From an uncultured Paracoccaceae bacterium (lineage in GTDB: Bacteria > Pseudomonadota > Alphaproteobacteria > Rhodobacterales > Rhodobacteraceae), in the NCBI GenBank assembly GCA_947500055.1, contig CANMQO010000007.1, forward strand, positions 186,001 to 250,000: 64,000 nucleotides of DNA, written 5' to 3'. The stretch's first letter is position 1, and the number at the start of each line of letters is the position of its first letter. The notes under the pieces are model-generated. The model was not told the origin of the DNA, ran no database searches, and was given only the letters and a program-made list of their open reading frames with translations. Below, in pieces: positions 1 to 8,067 of the stretch. The position numbers and the translations under genes are program-made.

Positions 1-566
1 TCGAGTTGCAGGATGCTGCATCTCAGGCAGTTGCGGATATGGTGCCACTTGAGGCAGGCGAAACGGTTTTGGATTTTTGTGCGGGTGGGGGAGGTAAGAT
101 CCTGGCACTGGCGGGGCGCGTCGACGGCGTTTTTTTCGCCCATGACGTGAACCGGAAAAGGATGAAAGATTTACCTATTCGTGCCACGCGTGCGGGGGCA
201 GCAGTGAGCCTGCTCACGCTATCCGAAGTAGAAAAGAAGGCTCCATTCGACACTGTTCTTGTCGATGCGCCATGTTCGGGCAGCGGTTCCTGGCGACGGG
301 ATCCGCAGGGAAAATGGTTGCTGACCCGCGAGAAATTGCAGGCGACCCTGGAGGTCCAGCGAGAGATTCTGGACAAGGCAGCCAAATTTGTCAAAAAGAA
401 CGGTCACCTCGTTTATGCGACCTGTTCCTTGCTGGATTGTGAAAATAGCCGTCAGGTTGCAGATTTCCTGCACCGCGACAGCCAGTTCTCTCTTGTCGTG
501 CAAAGAAGTCTTACGCCGTTAGATGGGGGGGACGGTTTCTTCTGCGCCGTTCTTCGTCGAAGATGA
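1..566 (+). CDS. rsmB: RsmB-type 16S rRNA cytosine-C5 methyltransferase, C-terminal part (5' truncated)
   Basis: This is the last ~187 codons of a SAM-dependent RNA methyltransferase of the NOL1/NOP2/Sun family, which methylates C5 of a cytosine in 16S rRNA. The reading frame is open to the window edge, so the start and the N-terminal part lie outside. Visible motifs are the SAM-binding loop DFCAGGGGK, the motif DAPCSGSGSWRRDP with the cysteine that releases the product, and YATCSLL with the nucleophilic cysteine. The frame ends at 566, and the next gene converges on it from the minus strand. Family assignment is firm. The RsmB label, rather than a sister m5C methyltransferase, is an inference because the NusB-like N-terminal domain cannot be seen. 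Confidence 0.85.
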   Translation, partial: ELQDAASQAVADMVPLEAGETVLDFCAGGGGKILALAGRVDGVFFAHDVNRKRMKDLPIRATRAGAAVSLLTLSEVEKKAPFDTVLVDAPCSGSGSWRRDPQGKWLLTREKLQATLEVQREILDKAAKFVKKNGHLVYATCSLLDCENSRQVADFLHRDSQFSLVVQRSLTPLDGGDGFFCAVLRRR

Positions 567-758
567 AAGCATGCGTATGCGACCACCACCCGTAACATCG
601 ATGCGTTTCAGGGCGTTCTGCGCAGAACCTCAGTCACATAGCTCTTCCGGAAACCAGCGATTAAACGCGTTATCTGAGACGTGATATTTCAGGTATTTCG
701 TCAAACGCTATAGGTGCCTGACAACCGGCGAGGGGACGACACAACAGCAGCGAAAATG

Positions 759-2057
759 TCACGCAACCTCGATCCACGTTTTCATGCCACCTGATTGGTG
801 GCTGAGCATATGGCAGTGCAACATCCATTTACCCGGATTATCAAACACGCACAGAATCTCTTTGACCTCACCGGGGTTCACCAGCGACGTATCGCGGAAA
901 TCACCTGTCGCACCATTCGCATCAAGTTCAAAGAAGTGATGCCCGTGCAGGTGGATGCCATGTGGCCACCTGGTGTCGTTGACAAGGCTGATCTTCGCCG
1001 TTTCGCCGCGTGCGAACTGACCGAAAGGTTCGGGTTGCATGCCTGACAGGTTGTTGAACGCCCAGATGTCATCGCCACCATGCCGCACCCCCATCGCCCC
1101 GCCCATCATCGTGAGCGTCAGGTCCCGGGACGGTTTTCCCGGCACCGGCCGGTCGTTTGGCGGCAGGGCGGAAATCACTTCGTCCCTTGGTACCCTGCTT
1201 TGCGATACCGGCAGCGCAGCAAGCGGATATGCCCCATCGCGATGGCCCATCTCCAGCGTCAAGTCCCCCGTCACATCGGCGATGATATCCATACGCTGCG
1301 CGGGCGCCATCATCGGAACATCGAACCGCCTTGGCGCCGCAAGAGGCATGCCATCCAGCGCCACAACCTTGCCTTCCAACCCACCGATGATCACCGGAAA
1401 GATACGGTCCACTGCGGCGTTGATCAGACGCAGCCTGACGCGATCGCCGCGCTTTAATGCCGCCTCTGGCAAGAACGCCTTGGCAAAATTGCCCATGCGC
1501 CCCGCATGCGCAACATCATGGGTGTTGTCATAATCAGCGATAAGCTGGCCTTCGCGGTCCAGCTTCCAATCGGTCAGGACGACGCATAGGTCATGGTCCA
1601 CATCGGGGGGTGTCATTTCGTCGATGATCAGCGGGCCAATCAGCCCCTGCGCCACCTGTTGGTGAGAAACATAGTGCGAGTGATACCAATAAGTCCCCGC
1701 ATCGCGTGGCACAAAGTTGTAATCGAAACTGTCGCCCGGGTTCACCAGATCCTGCGTCAGCGCAGGAACGCCATCCATTGCATTGTTCAGCCGAACCCCA
1801 TGCCAATGTACTGCCGTCCCTTCGTCAAGGTTGTTTTTCAGCCTGACAGACAGGCGTTCGCCCTGCGCTGCGCGAATTTCCGGCCCCGGGACTGATCCGT
1901 TGAAACCCAGAACACCGGTATGACCCGCATATTTCATAGGCACGACTTGCTGGGTCACTGCCGCAGCGGTGAGGGTCCATTGGGACCCTGCGGCAAAGCT
2001 CGACTGTGGCGCGGCCATCAGTGCTGCGCTGCCGATCAAAACGTCTCTTCGGTTCAT
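759..2057 (-). CDS. Multicopper oxidase with Tat-like signal
   Basis: A 432-residue periplasmic multicopper oxidase, probably a cuprous oxidase or copper-tolerance enzyme. The N-terminus MNRRDVLIGSAALMAAP looks like a twin-arginine-type signal with a single RR pair. All four copper-ligand motifs are present: HWHG near residue 84, HSH near 127, the HGIHLHGHHFF stretch in the last fifth, and HCHMLSH followed by a methionine four residues later as the likely axial ligand of the type 1 copper. The length is short for CopA/CueO, and I see no Met-rich insert, so a simpler three-domain laccase-like oxidase is likely. It is last in a copC-copD-oxidase set, eight bases after copD, which supports a copper role. 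The exact substrate is not shown. Confidence 0.88.
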   Translation of the reverse strand: MNRRDVLIGSAALMAAPQSSFAAGSQWTLTAAAVTQQVVPMKYAGHTGVLGFNGSVPGPEIRAAQGERLSVRLKNNLDEGTAVHWHGVRLNNAMDGVPALTQDLVNPGDSFDYNFVPRDAGTYWYHSHYVSHQQVAQGLIGPLIIDEMTPPDVDHDLCVVLTDWKLDREGQLIADYDNTHDVAHAGRMGNFAKAFLPEAALKRGDRVRLRLINAAVDRIFPVIIGGLEGKVVALDGMPLAAPRRFDVPMMAPAQRMDIIADVTGDLTLEMGHRDGAYPLAALPVSQSRVPRDEVISALPPNDRPVPGKPSRDLTLTMMGGAMGVRHGGDDIWAFNNLSGMQPEPFGQFARGETAKISLVNDTRWPHGIHLHGHHFFELDANGATGDFRDTSLVNPGEVKEILCVFDNPGKWMLHCHMLSHQSGGMKTWIEVA

Positions 2058-2064
2058 GCTTCTC

Positions 2065-2922
2065 TCACATCGGTAAAGTCAGTGATGAGGTCAACAGCGC
2101 CGTCACAGCCAGAATGGCGAGGACGGCAACCCACTCCAGCCCGATGCTGCGCGCGAGTTTCCTGCCCGCTGTAACGTCGCCCCTTTCAAGGCGGGGTACA
2201 TAGCGTAGCTTATTGATTGCGGCCAAGCCAAGCAATGCGGCAACCAAAATGATTTTCATCATCAAAGCCTGCCCATATGCCGTCCCGATCAAGGCGGCAG
2301 GTGTCCCAAGCAACACATAGATCATGACCCCACCAGCAATGATCAGCCCTGGTACAACAAAGGATGCGATCCGGCCAAAGCGGTCGCCAAGATGCGCGGC
2401 GGCGTGCAGATTGTCGCGATCCAGCGCCGCCGCCCGCAGCGGCGACAGGATCCCGATCCAGAACGCAACGCCGACAAGATGCGCAAACAGGATGAGCGTC
2501 AGGCCAAGGTTATCGCGATCCGGGATATGCCCAATCATAGCGAATGATCCAACCGCGACGAGGCCGCCGATGACCGCCGGTATCCGCCCGAACCGGCCCA
2601 ATGCTGAACCAGCCAACACCAGCACCAAACCGATAACCTGCGCCAATAACGCGGTCCCGTTCTGCGTTTCCCACAGCAGCCCCAACATATCCGGATCAGT
2701 CATCCCGGACGCGTCGCCTGTCAGCGCCACGCCTTTCAGCATGAAAGAGAGGAGGGCCGCCAGAAGGCCAAGGATTGCAAACCCCGCTGCATAGCCCCGG
2801 ACACGTTCCAGACCAAAGACGGCCATGCAAATCACTGTTCCAGCAGCACCAAGCACCCCGACATAGAGCGCCCATTTCGATGCAATTGCTGCGATCCCCC
2901 ACAGGTCAAACATGTTATTCAA
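2065..2922 (-). CDS. copD: CopD family copper resistance/import membrane protein
   Basis: A 285-residue polytopic inner-membrane protein with about eight hydrophobic segments and little soluble sequence, as in CopD/PcoD proteins that work with CopC to move copper across the inner membrane. Segments such as LILFAHLVGVAFWIGIL and the later AALLGLAAINKLRYVPRLERGD fit the family, including the conserved H and W in the AHLVGVAFWIG helix. Its start codon overlaps the end of copC by eight bases, so the two are translationally coupled. The multicopper oxidase follows after a short gap. CopD family membership rests on topology, motif and neighbours. Confidence 0.85.
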   Translation of the reverse strand: MNNMFDLWGIAAIASKWALYVGVLGAAGTVICMAVFGLERVRGYAAGFAILGLLAALLSFMLKGVALTGDASGMTDPDMLGLLWETQNGTALLAQVIGLVLVLAGSALGRFGRIPAVIGGLVAVGSFAMIGHIPDRDNLGLTLILFAHLVGVAFWIGILSPLRAAALDRDNLHAAAHLGDRFGRIASFVVPGLIIAGGVMIYVLLGTPAALIGTAYGQALMMKIILVAALLGLAAINKLRYVPRLERGDVTAGRKLARSIGLEWVAVLAILAVTALLTSSLTLPM

Positions 2923-3256
2923 CCACGAAGCTGAAGCTGCCTTTCAGCGGATGCCCATCATCCCCCAGACCGCGCCACTCGATCAGATACGGCCCCGCGC
3001 CCATCCCTTCGAACGGAAAAACAAACTCTGTCGCGAAGCTTGTCTGCCCGTCCAGATCAAGCTGATCTGATCGCGCATCGGCAAGGGCCCAGGTGACGCG
3101 GGTCAGCCGGATGTCGTTGTTAAACATCATGGTCAGTTCTGTCGGAACGGCGGTAAGCGCTGCGCCATCTGTCGGCGAGGTCGAGTCCAGTGCCGAATGT
3201 GCAAACGCTGACGTCGCCACAGCCGCAAATGCAGCCGCGATGGTTGTTCTTTTCAT
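2915..3256 (-). CDS. copC: CopC-type periplasmic copper-binding protein
   Basis: A 113-residue periplasmic protein beginning MKRTTIAAAFAAVATSAFA. Cleavage after AFA leaves histidine as residue 1 of the mature chain (HSALDSTSPTDGA). CopC proteins bind Cu(II) with exactly this N-terminal His brace plus an Asp and a His in a C-terminal DDGHPLKG-like motif, which is present here near the end. The size matches the family. I chose the ATG at 3256 because it starts a standard signal peptide. The frame stays open a further 44 codons to an ATG at 3388 with an AGG seven bases upstream, so a longer form or a separate leader cannot be excluded. It is the first gene of the copper operon. Confidence 0.87.
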   Translation of the reverse strand: MKRTTIAAAFAAVATSAFAHSALDSTSPTDGAALTAVPTELTMMFNNDIRLTRVTWALADARSDQLDLDGQTSFATEFVFPFEGMGAGPYLIEWRGLGDDGHPLKGSFSFVVE

Positions 3257-3542
3257 GCGGACCAATCGACAGTGGCGCGCGGCCTTATGTTTCACAACCT
3301 TTGGCATATCGTCGGCCTTCCAAACATTTGCAGATTGCGCCTGCAATTCTTCGCATAGCCCTTCCGGTAGCTGGAAGGTCAAGAGCATTGTTTAACCTAT
3401 GGAGCCCGTGTCGCCCAACCCGATGCCCTTTCCTAACCCGTCCTGTCGATTGACTGGTGCCACGTGTCTGACAAAGGAAATCGGCAACAAAATACAAATC
3501 GGCCGGACACGTTTCGCGAACCTGCCAAATTGTGCATTGCAT

Positions 3543-4124
3543 TCACAACCCCAGTTGCCCGGATATGTGGGCCAGTACATGACGCAGCACGGCAGGATCA
3601 TCCTTTGCCACAACGACCGCATTGCGGAGTGTGGTTTTTTCACTATCTGGCAGGTCGGCCGTTTCAAGCAGCGTAGCGACCTTTTCCAAATCAAAACCAT
3701 CGACGGTCAGCAGGTTCTCCGCCTCTGCCATCAGGTCGGCTTTGCTGTCCTGCTCTGCCTCCTCAGCAGCGGGTTCAATCACCTCAGTTGTGCTGTCTGC
3801 GGCGACCACCGTCTGACCGGTGCCTTCCTCTTCAAGACACGGTATATTGAGCGCCATACCGATCGCTAGGTTCGCGTGGTTCGGGCCTATCACGCCGATA
3901 TTGGCTTCATGAATTTCTTCAACATATCGGGACGTGCCATAGGCCCATTCCGAAATTCTGGAAAGACTGTCGGCTTTCTCTACAATATATGTCGTACCGC
4001 AGACGATTTCGTCGGAATGCGCATACGACGCCGCAGGCAGAACTGCTGCGACAAATGCCACCCCGATTTTCCAGTTATTTAACATTTCACTCACCAGATT
4101 ACGTTTCTTCGCCATTATGTTCAA
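3543..4124 (-). CDS. Exported LysM-domain protein
   Basis: A 193-residue protein with a signal peptide (hydrophobic run KIGVAFVAAVLPAASYA, likely cut before HSDE). One LysM module covers about residues 43-96 (TYIVEKADSLSRISEWAYG to IGMALNIPC), so binding to peptidoglycan is expected. Two cysteines bracket the module and could form a disulfide. An acidic Glu/Ala/Asp linker follows, and then a predicted helical C-terminal domain of about 65 residues that I do not recognise. No catalytic domain is visible. The start could also be the ATG three codons further in; neither has a clear ribosome site. It may be a scaffold or regulator at the cell wall, which is inference. Confidence 0.75.
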   Translation of the reverse strand: MNIMAKKRNLVSEMLNNWKIGVAFVAAVLPAASYAHSDEIVCGTTYIVEKADSLSRISEWAYGTSRYVEEIHEANIGVIGPNHANLAIGMALNIPCLEEEGTGQTVVAADSTTEVIEPAAEEAEQDSKADLMAEAENLLTVDGFDLEKVATLLETADLPDSEKTTLRNAVVVAKDDPAVLRHVLAHISGQLGL

Positions 4125-4319
4125 TTAACTTGTCTAAACTATGGCCAGTTTGGATCTTTGTTGTCTTTCTCGTCATCAATTTATCAGTGGTGACGATTGG
4201 ACCTGTTGAACCAACACGTTATTCGTCCTTACCGTGGTGAGCGGGGCGGTTTGGATCGGCTTGTTACGCAATGCTGCACGGAACCTTGGGCGAAAAAGAG
4301 CGCCGGGCCGAGCAAGATC

Positions 4320-4354
4320 GATCAGGGCTGCTCAGGGGTGAAGCAGCCCTGATC
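4320..4354 (-). terminator. Strong 13-bp stem-loop after the VCBS-like gene
   Basis: A perfect inverted repeat with a 13-bp stem (arm GATCAGGGCTGCT) and a 9-base loop lies 15 bases past the stop of the minus-strand gene ending at 4370. There is no clean T tract, so it may end transcription poorly on its own or act as a 3' mRNA-stabilising hairpin. Confidence 0.6.
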
Positions 4355-4369
4355 TCTCGGCTCACTGGA

Positions 4370-5278
4370 TTAGATCAAGATGTCAACGTCAGGGAGACCG
4401 ATGCCCAGAACCGTGACGTCAATACTGGCGCTGCTACCGCCGTCGATCTGATACTCAAAGCTGGTATTGGCCGACTCAAAGTCGTTGAGACTATCAAAAT
4501 CGCCGTTCGCGGAGAAATCGACACTACCATCCGCATAGACAATCAACTGCCCGCCATTGCTACCTTCCACGACCTGAGCAACAGCGTTGGTATCGCCATT
4601 CACCCCAGTGACATCACCGTCATAAGCAAAGCTGTCGGTGCCGTCCGTGCTGGTATCATTGGCGAGGATTGAAAATACCCCGTCTGTCAGCGCATCAGTT
4701 GTGCCGTCGGTTTCGAACGCTTCATTTTCCAGCACGACCATTGTGTCGGAATTTGCCGTGTTTGTAATCACTGGCTCTTCGGGCTCATCGGGTGTGTCCG
4801 GTGCTGTTCCACCGATTTTTAATGAATCGCTTCGATCACCATCCACATCACCAACGGAGGTTAGTCGGACAGCGAAATCCTGTGCCAGGATGTCATCGAG
4901 GGTCAAGTCCATGCTGTCATGGCTCAGAATGAATGTGGTTTCCTGAATATCGTCAGTGGCCATCCCGGAGGTGCCGAATTGCACGCCGCCATCAAATTTC
5001 CCGTATTCATTGACAACTTCGCCATTGATATTGGTGAATGAATCAATCTTGGTCACGCTGTCGGCTGAGAATTTGTCACCGGTGATATCGGTGCCACTGA
5101 CCTGCAATCCGCCTGAGAGGCTGTCATCGGCGAGGTCGAAATACAGTGCATTCAGATCACCGATAGTGCCAGTGGTCTCGTCGACTTTCAGGGTAAACTG
5201 AAGCGTTCCGTCGTCAAGCTCGGTGACGGTGACAATAACATTTACGACATCGGTGAGTTCAAATGTCAGGCTGGCCAT
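4370..5278 (-). CDS. Acidic secreted protein with VCBS/cadherin-like C-terminal domain
   Basis: A 302-residue protein very rich in Asp, Ser, Thr and Gly, with almost no Lys or Arg and no Sec signal. The first ~150 residues are an unassigned beta-rich domain (GDLNALYFDLADDSLSGG, FDGGVQFGTSG). A PDTPDEPEEP linker follows. The C-terminal third resembles a VCBS or Ig-like repeat (VYADGSVDFSANGDFDSL, then FEYQIDGGS). Such proteins are usually calcium-dependent and leave by type I secretion, but no secretion genes are adjacent and I see no RTX nonapeptides. The start at 5278 is preferred over one 11 codons upstream because GAGGAG sits about ten bases before it. It is unusually short for a VCBS protein. 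Function unknown; a surface or matrix role is inference. Confidence 0.72.
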   Translation of the reverse strand: MASLTFELTDVVNVIVTVTELDDGTLQFTLKVDETTGTIGDLNALYFDLADDSLSGGLQVSGTDITGDKFSADSVTKIDSFTNINGEVVNEYGKFDGGVQFGTSGMATDDIQETTFILSHDSMDLTLDDILAQDFAVRLTSVGDVDGDRSDSLKIGGTAPDTPDEPEEPVITNTANSDTMVVLENEAFETDGTTDALTDGVFSILANDTSTDGTDSFAYDGDVTGVNGDTNAVAQVVEGSNGGQLIVYADGSVDFSANGDFDSLNDFESANTSFEYQIDGGSSASIDVTVLGIGLPDVDILI

Positions 5279-5676
5279 AATAAGGTTTCTCCTCTTTTGT
5301 ATGTTTGCCACTTCTGGTGGCCAATGCCGCGCGCGAATCTGTGGTTGGATTGTGGCAATTCAGAGAAGAAGCATGAATGACGGATGAACCTTGGTCGCAA
5401 GCCGGCATTTAGTATTCACTCTTTGATTCAAACCGCGCGGAGTTGTTAGATTTCTAGACGCCTTGCCTCGTGATTTCGGGACCAGGGAGAGGCCGTTGTG
5501 AACAAGGAAGTTGGTTTATTGATGCGTTTGGGAGGGTCGCTGTGGCGCTGGTCGTCAAGAAGCGCCGGTCGTCGTATTTGTTCACCTGGCCGGATTGCAC
5601 CGCCCCATTTTCAGCCTGCTGATAAAGGGACGGTGTCAGATCACATCAAGGCTTACTCAGCCCCAAGGGGATCAAT
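5279..5676. other. Intergenic stretch between two minus-strand exported-protein genes
   Basis: About 400 bases without a gene I can support. It holds the leader and ribosome site of the VCBS-like gene at its low end. A plus-strand frame from 5498 runs into the next gene antisense, is Arg/Ser-rich and has no recognisable domain, so I do not call it. No terminator or repeat is obvious. Confidence 0.5.
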
Positions 5677-6279
5677 TTACAGATTCAGCAGGCGCCACAA
5701 TTCGGCCAAAGCTGAATCTGACAGTTCTCTTCCGCCGGTTAAGGTTGAAAGGCTGTCATCAGCGTAGGTTTGAGCGTCTACGGCATCTGCCCTTGCTGCT
5801 GCGTAGTCGTTCGCCGCGTTTGTAACTGCATCATCATAACCACCGTCAGGGAATTCGGCGAGAACTTCCGCTTCGGTCAGGCCTATTAGCCGTTGATATT
5901 CGTCATAGGCATCGTCCTGCACCGCGACGGCGGCAACAAAGTCCTCTTGTGCCTGTTTGTACACATTGAGCTTGCCGGGCATGCTGTTGGGAGCTGCGTT
6001 GGCAAGTGCATTGGGATTTGCGTGAGCCGCATTCAAACCGCGGAGTTCGCGGGCAAGATGTCCACGTCCGTTGTTGCCAGGGGATCCGCGCTCGGTGCTG
6101 CGGGCCTCGCTGTTGCCCCGATTGCCACTGTTCCCGCGACCATTTCCGTTCTTGTTTCCATTCCCACCGCGTTCGGCGAATGCTGGTGTCGCCGACGCAG
6201 TGAAGACCGTCGCCGTAGCTAGTGAGAGCGTGAGCGCGATACATGCGCTCTTAACAAAAGTTTGTGTGTGGGATGCCAT
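5677..6279 (-). CDS. Exported Gly/Asn-rich protein of unknown function
   Basis: A 200-residue protein with a long Sec signal (hydrophobic core ACIALTLSLATATVF, probable cut at AFA/ERGG). The mature protein starts with a tract of about 35 residues rich in Gly, Asn and Arg (NGNGRGNSGNRGNS), then a segment with LARELRGLNAAHANPNAL, then a helical, acidic C-terminal half containing YKQAQEDFVAAVAVQDDAYDEY and many Ala-Asp pairs. I recognise no enzyme or binding domain. It is divergent from the gene at 6840-7355, which carries a very similar GN/RGN tract at its other end. This suggests related localisation, assembly or regulation. Length and signal are convincing; function is unknown. Confidence 0.7.
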   Translation of the reverse strand: MASHTQTFVKSACIALTLSLATATVFTASATPAFAERGGNGNKNGNGRGNSGNRGNSEARSTERGSPGNNGRGHLARELRGLNAAHANPNALANAAPNSMPGKLNVYKQAQEDFVAAVAVQDDAYDEYQRLIGLTEAEVLAEFPDGGYDDAVTNAANDYAAARADAVDAQTYADDSLSTLTGGRELSDSALAELWRLLNL

Positions 6280-6839
6280 GTCACTTCTTTCCTCGCGCTT
6301 TATGATTCGTCACCTTTGATAATCGAAGCAGCGTGAACCGCGTCTGAATGACTTGTTGGAGTTGGTTCATGTTCCCTCCCACATCCGAGACCGGCCTCAG
6401 AATCCAGCGGACAGGCGTCGATCTTGAAGTTTATCTGCCCGTTCGGTTGAAGGCGACAAGCTGGAGACTTGCCCCCCAAACTGCAGCCTCTCGAAATGTT
6501 AACAGAGCATTAATGCCTCATTCCGAACCGGTTCATTGCTGATGTGTCAGTTTGCGGTAAGCGGATATTCGATCTTGCTCGATCAAGGCGCCGCTTTGGA
6601 CAAAGCAATGGTAGACGATGAAAGTAGACTCATGTCAGTAGAGAACACCGGTACCTTGAAAGAATGCGCCAGCAGAAAAGTGCGCCAGAATGAAAGTAAT
6701 GCACGAACTGAGGCAAAAAATGCCGGCAGTCCAGGCCTGTCCCGTTTTCCCAGCGTTGAGAGTGTTCTGAGGGAAATTGATACTTATTATGAGCGACGCA
6801 GGCGTGTTGCCTGACGTCGCTGAAGAAGGCAACGAGTAA
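6280..6839. other. Divergent intergenic region between the two GN-rich protein genes
   Basis: This 560-base spacer must hold both divergent promoters. It contains a perfect 10-bp palindrome GAACCGGTTC at 6525-6534 and a TTAAC/TTAAT-rich stretch just before it. A possible small gene lies at 6632-6814 (listed separately). Nothing else is recognised. Confidence 0.5.
6632..6814 (+). CDS. Possible small hypothetical protein
   Basis: A 60-codon frame starting MSVENTGTLKE and ending with the charged helix SVLREIDTYYERRRRVA, 25 bases before the PepSY-like gene on the same strand. The frame remains open 32 codons further upstream. It has no clear ribosome site and no domain I recognise. It could be a small leader gene of the two-component operon or a chance frame. 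Confidence 0.3.
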   Translation: MSVENTGTLKECASRKVRQNESNARTEAKNAGSPGLSRFPSVESVLREIDTYYERRRRVA

Positions 6840-7355
6840 ATGTTTAACGCTTTAAGAGTACTGATATTCAGCTCAATTCTGGCCACGACCTCGACCACGG
6901 CGATGGCGGAAACTCAAGAGTTGTCACAGAGCCAGTTGCGCCAATTGGTTGCGCAGCAACAAGTGCTCGGCGCGGAGATCATCGCATCAACTGCCGTCTC
7001 GGATTTTAGTGGTACCGTCGCGGATATCCGTGGTTTTCTGTCCGATGGTCGAATGACATATCGGTTACTGATGCAACGCGAAGATGGATCCGTTATAGAA
7101 CTGCTTTACAATGGGCAGAATGGGCAGCGAGTTTCTCATAACAGTGACATTGGCAAAGCCGTCTCCTCCGAGGCGCGCTCGGGAAACGGGTCATCGAATC
7201 GTTCAGCCAACGCAAGCTCCGGCGGGAATCGAAATGCGAACGCAAATGCCGGTAATAGAGGAAACTCCGCAGGGCGGGGGAATTCAGGTGGCAGAGGCAA
7301 CTCAGGTGGCAGGGGTAATTCCGGAGGCGGTCGCGGCAATGGTCGTGGAAATTGA
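6840..7355 (+). CDS. Exported PepSY-like protein with Gly/Asn/Arg-rich tail
   Basis: A 171-residue protein with a Sec signal (LRVLIFSSILATTSTTAMA, cut before ETQE). Residues ~25-100 form a small folded domain ending in YRLLMQREDGSVIELLYNGQNG, which looks like the PepSY-type domain often encoded just upstream of OmpR-type regulators and their kinases. The last ~60 residues are a low-complexity tail of GN, RGN and SGG units. It sits 49 bases ahead of the response-regulator gene on the same strand, so it probably belongs to the same operon and may report an envelope signal to the kinase. That role is inference from family context. The tail resembles the N-terminal tract of the divergent protein at 5677-6279. 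Confidence 0.72.
   Translation: MFNALRVLIFSSILATTSTTAMAETQELSQSQLRQLVAQQQVLGAEIIASTAVSDFSGTVADIRGFLSDGRMTYRLLMQREDGSVIELLYNGQNGQRVSHNSDIGKAVSSEARSGNGSSNRSANASSGGNRNANANAGNRGNSAGRGNSGGRGNSGGRGNSGGGRGNGRGN
7258..7353 (+). repeat. In-frame Gly/Asn/Arg-coding repeat
   Basis: Near-tandem 15- to 18-base units of the type GGCAGAGGCAACTCAGGT encode repeated RGNSGG. They form the low-complexity tail of the PepSY-like protein. Confidence 0.7.
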
Positions 7356-7404
7356 CGCCAAATTTGTCCCAGTTTCGCCACCTTCATGAGTTAGAGTGAG
7401 ACAC

Positions 7405-8067
7405 ATGCGTATCTTGATTGCTGAAGACGATATTGAGTTGGCTGATCAAATAAAGCATGCCCTCACAAGCGAGGGACATGCTGTCGATCCGGTTCATGAT
7501 GGAGAAGAAGCCAGGTTTCTTGGTGAAACGGAGCCCTATGATCTGATCATTCTGGACCTTGGACTGCCCAAATTAGACGGTATCAGCGTTCTCAAGTACT
7601 GGCGCAACGCTGGCAGCAACATTCCCGTTCTTATTCTGACAGCACGGGATGGATGGGCGGACCGGGTGGATGGCCTGGATGCTGGCGCCGACGACTATCT
7701 GACCAAACCGTTTCACATTCCGGAGCTGATTGCCCGTACCCGTGCGCTGTTGCGCCGAAATGCAACGCAGAGAAACCCGGTATTTCAAAAGAACGGCGTC
7801 AGCTTTGATAGCAGAAGTGGCCGCGTAAGCCTGAATGGTATTCCCGTGACGTTGACGGCACCGGAAACGGCTGTCCTGTCCTATCTGTTTCATAACGCAA
7901 ACCGACCGATCACCAGTGCTGAGCTTTCCGAACATATTTATGAATATGGTGTTGATCGCGACTCAAACACAATTGCAGTTTTTGTGACGCGCCTCCGTAA
8001 GAAACTCGGCAACGATCTCATCGAAACAGAACGCGGTCGCGGGTATTCGATCCAGCTTGTCGCGTGA
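7405..8067 (+). CDS. OmpR/PhoP-family response regulator
   Basis: A 220-residue two-component regulator. The receiver domain (residues 1-115) has the acidic pair EDD at 7-9, the phospho-acceptor Asp51 in IILDLGLP, the conserved Thr in LILTARD and Lys in TKPFH. A winged-helix DNA-binding domain follows (residues ~125-220), with the typical ending TNTIAVFVTRLRKKLG and GRGYSIQL. I start at the ATG at 7405, with GAGTGAG just before it; a GTG three codons upstream is possible. The kinase gene begins with a GTGA overlap at its end, so the two are coupled. Closest in style to QseB/PhoP/TctD-type regulators. Targets are unknown; the flanking exported GN-rich proteins are the obvious candidates. Confidence 0.9.
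   Translation: MRILIAEDDIELADQIKHALTSEGHAVDPVHDGEEARFLGETEPYDLIILDLGLPKLDGISVLKYWRNAGSNIPVLILTARDGWADRVDGLDAGADDYLTKPFHIPELIARTRALLRRNATQRNPVFQKNGVSFDSRSGRVSLNGIPVTLTAPETAVLSYLFHNANRPITSAELSEHIYEYGVDRDSNTIAVFVTRLRKKLGNDLIETERGRGYSIQLVA

Noticed and set aside
5498..5767. 89-codon plus-strand frame between the VCBS-like and GN-rich genes
   Set aside because: Its second half is antisense to the 5677-6279 gene, and the Ser/Arg-rich product has no domain.
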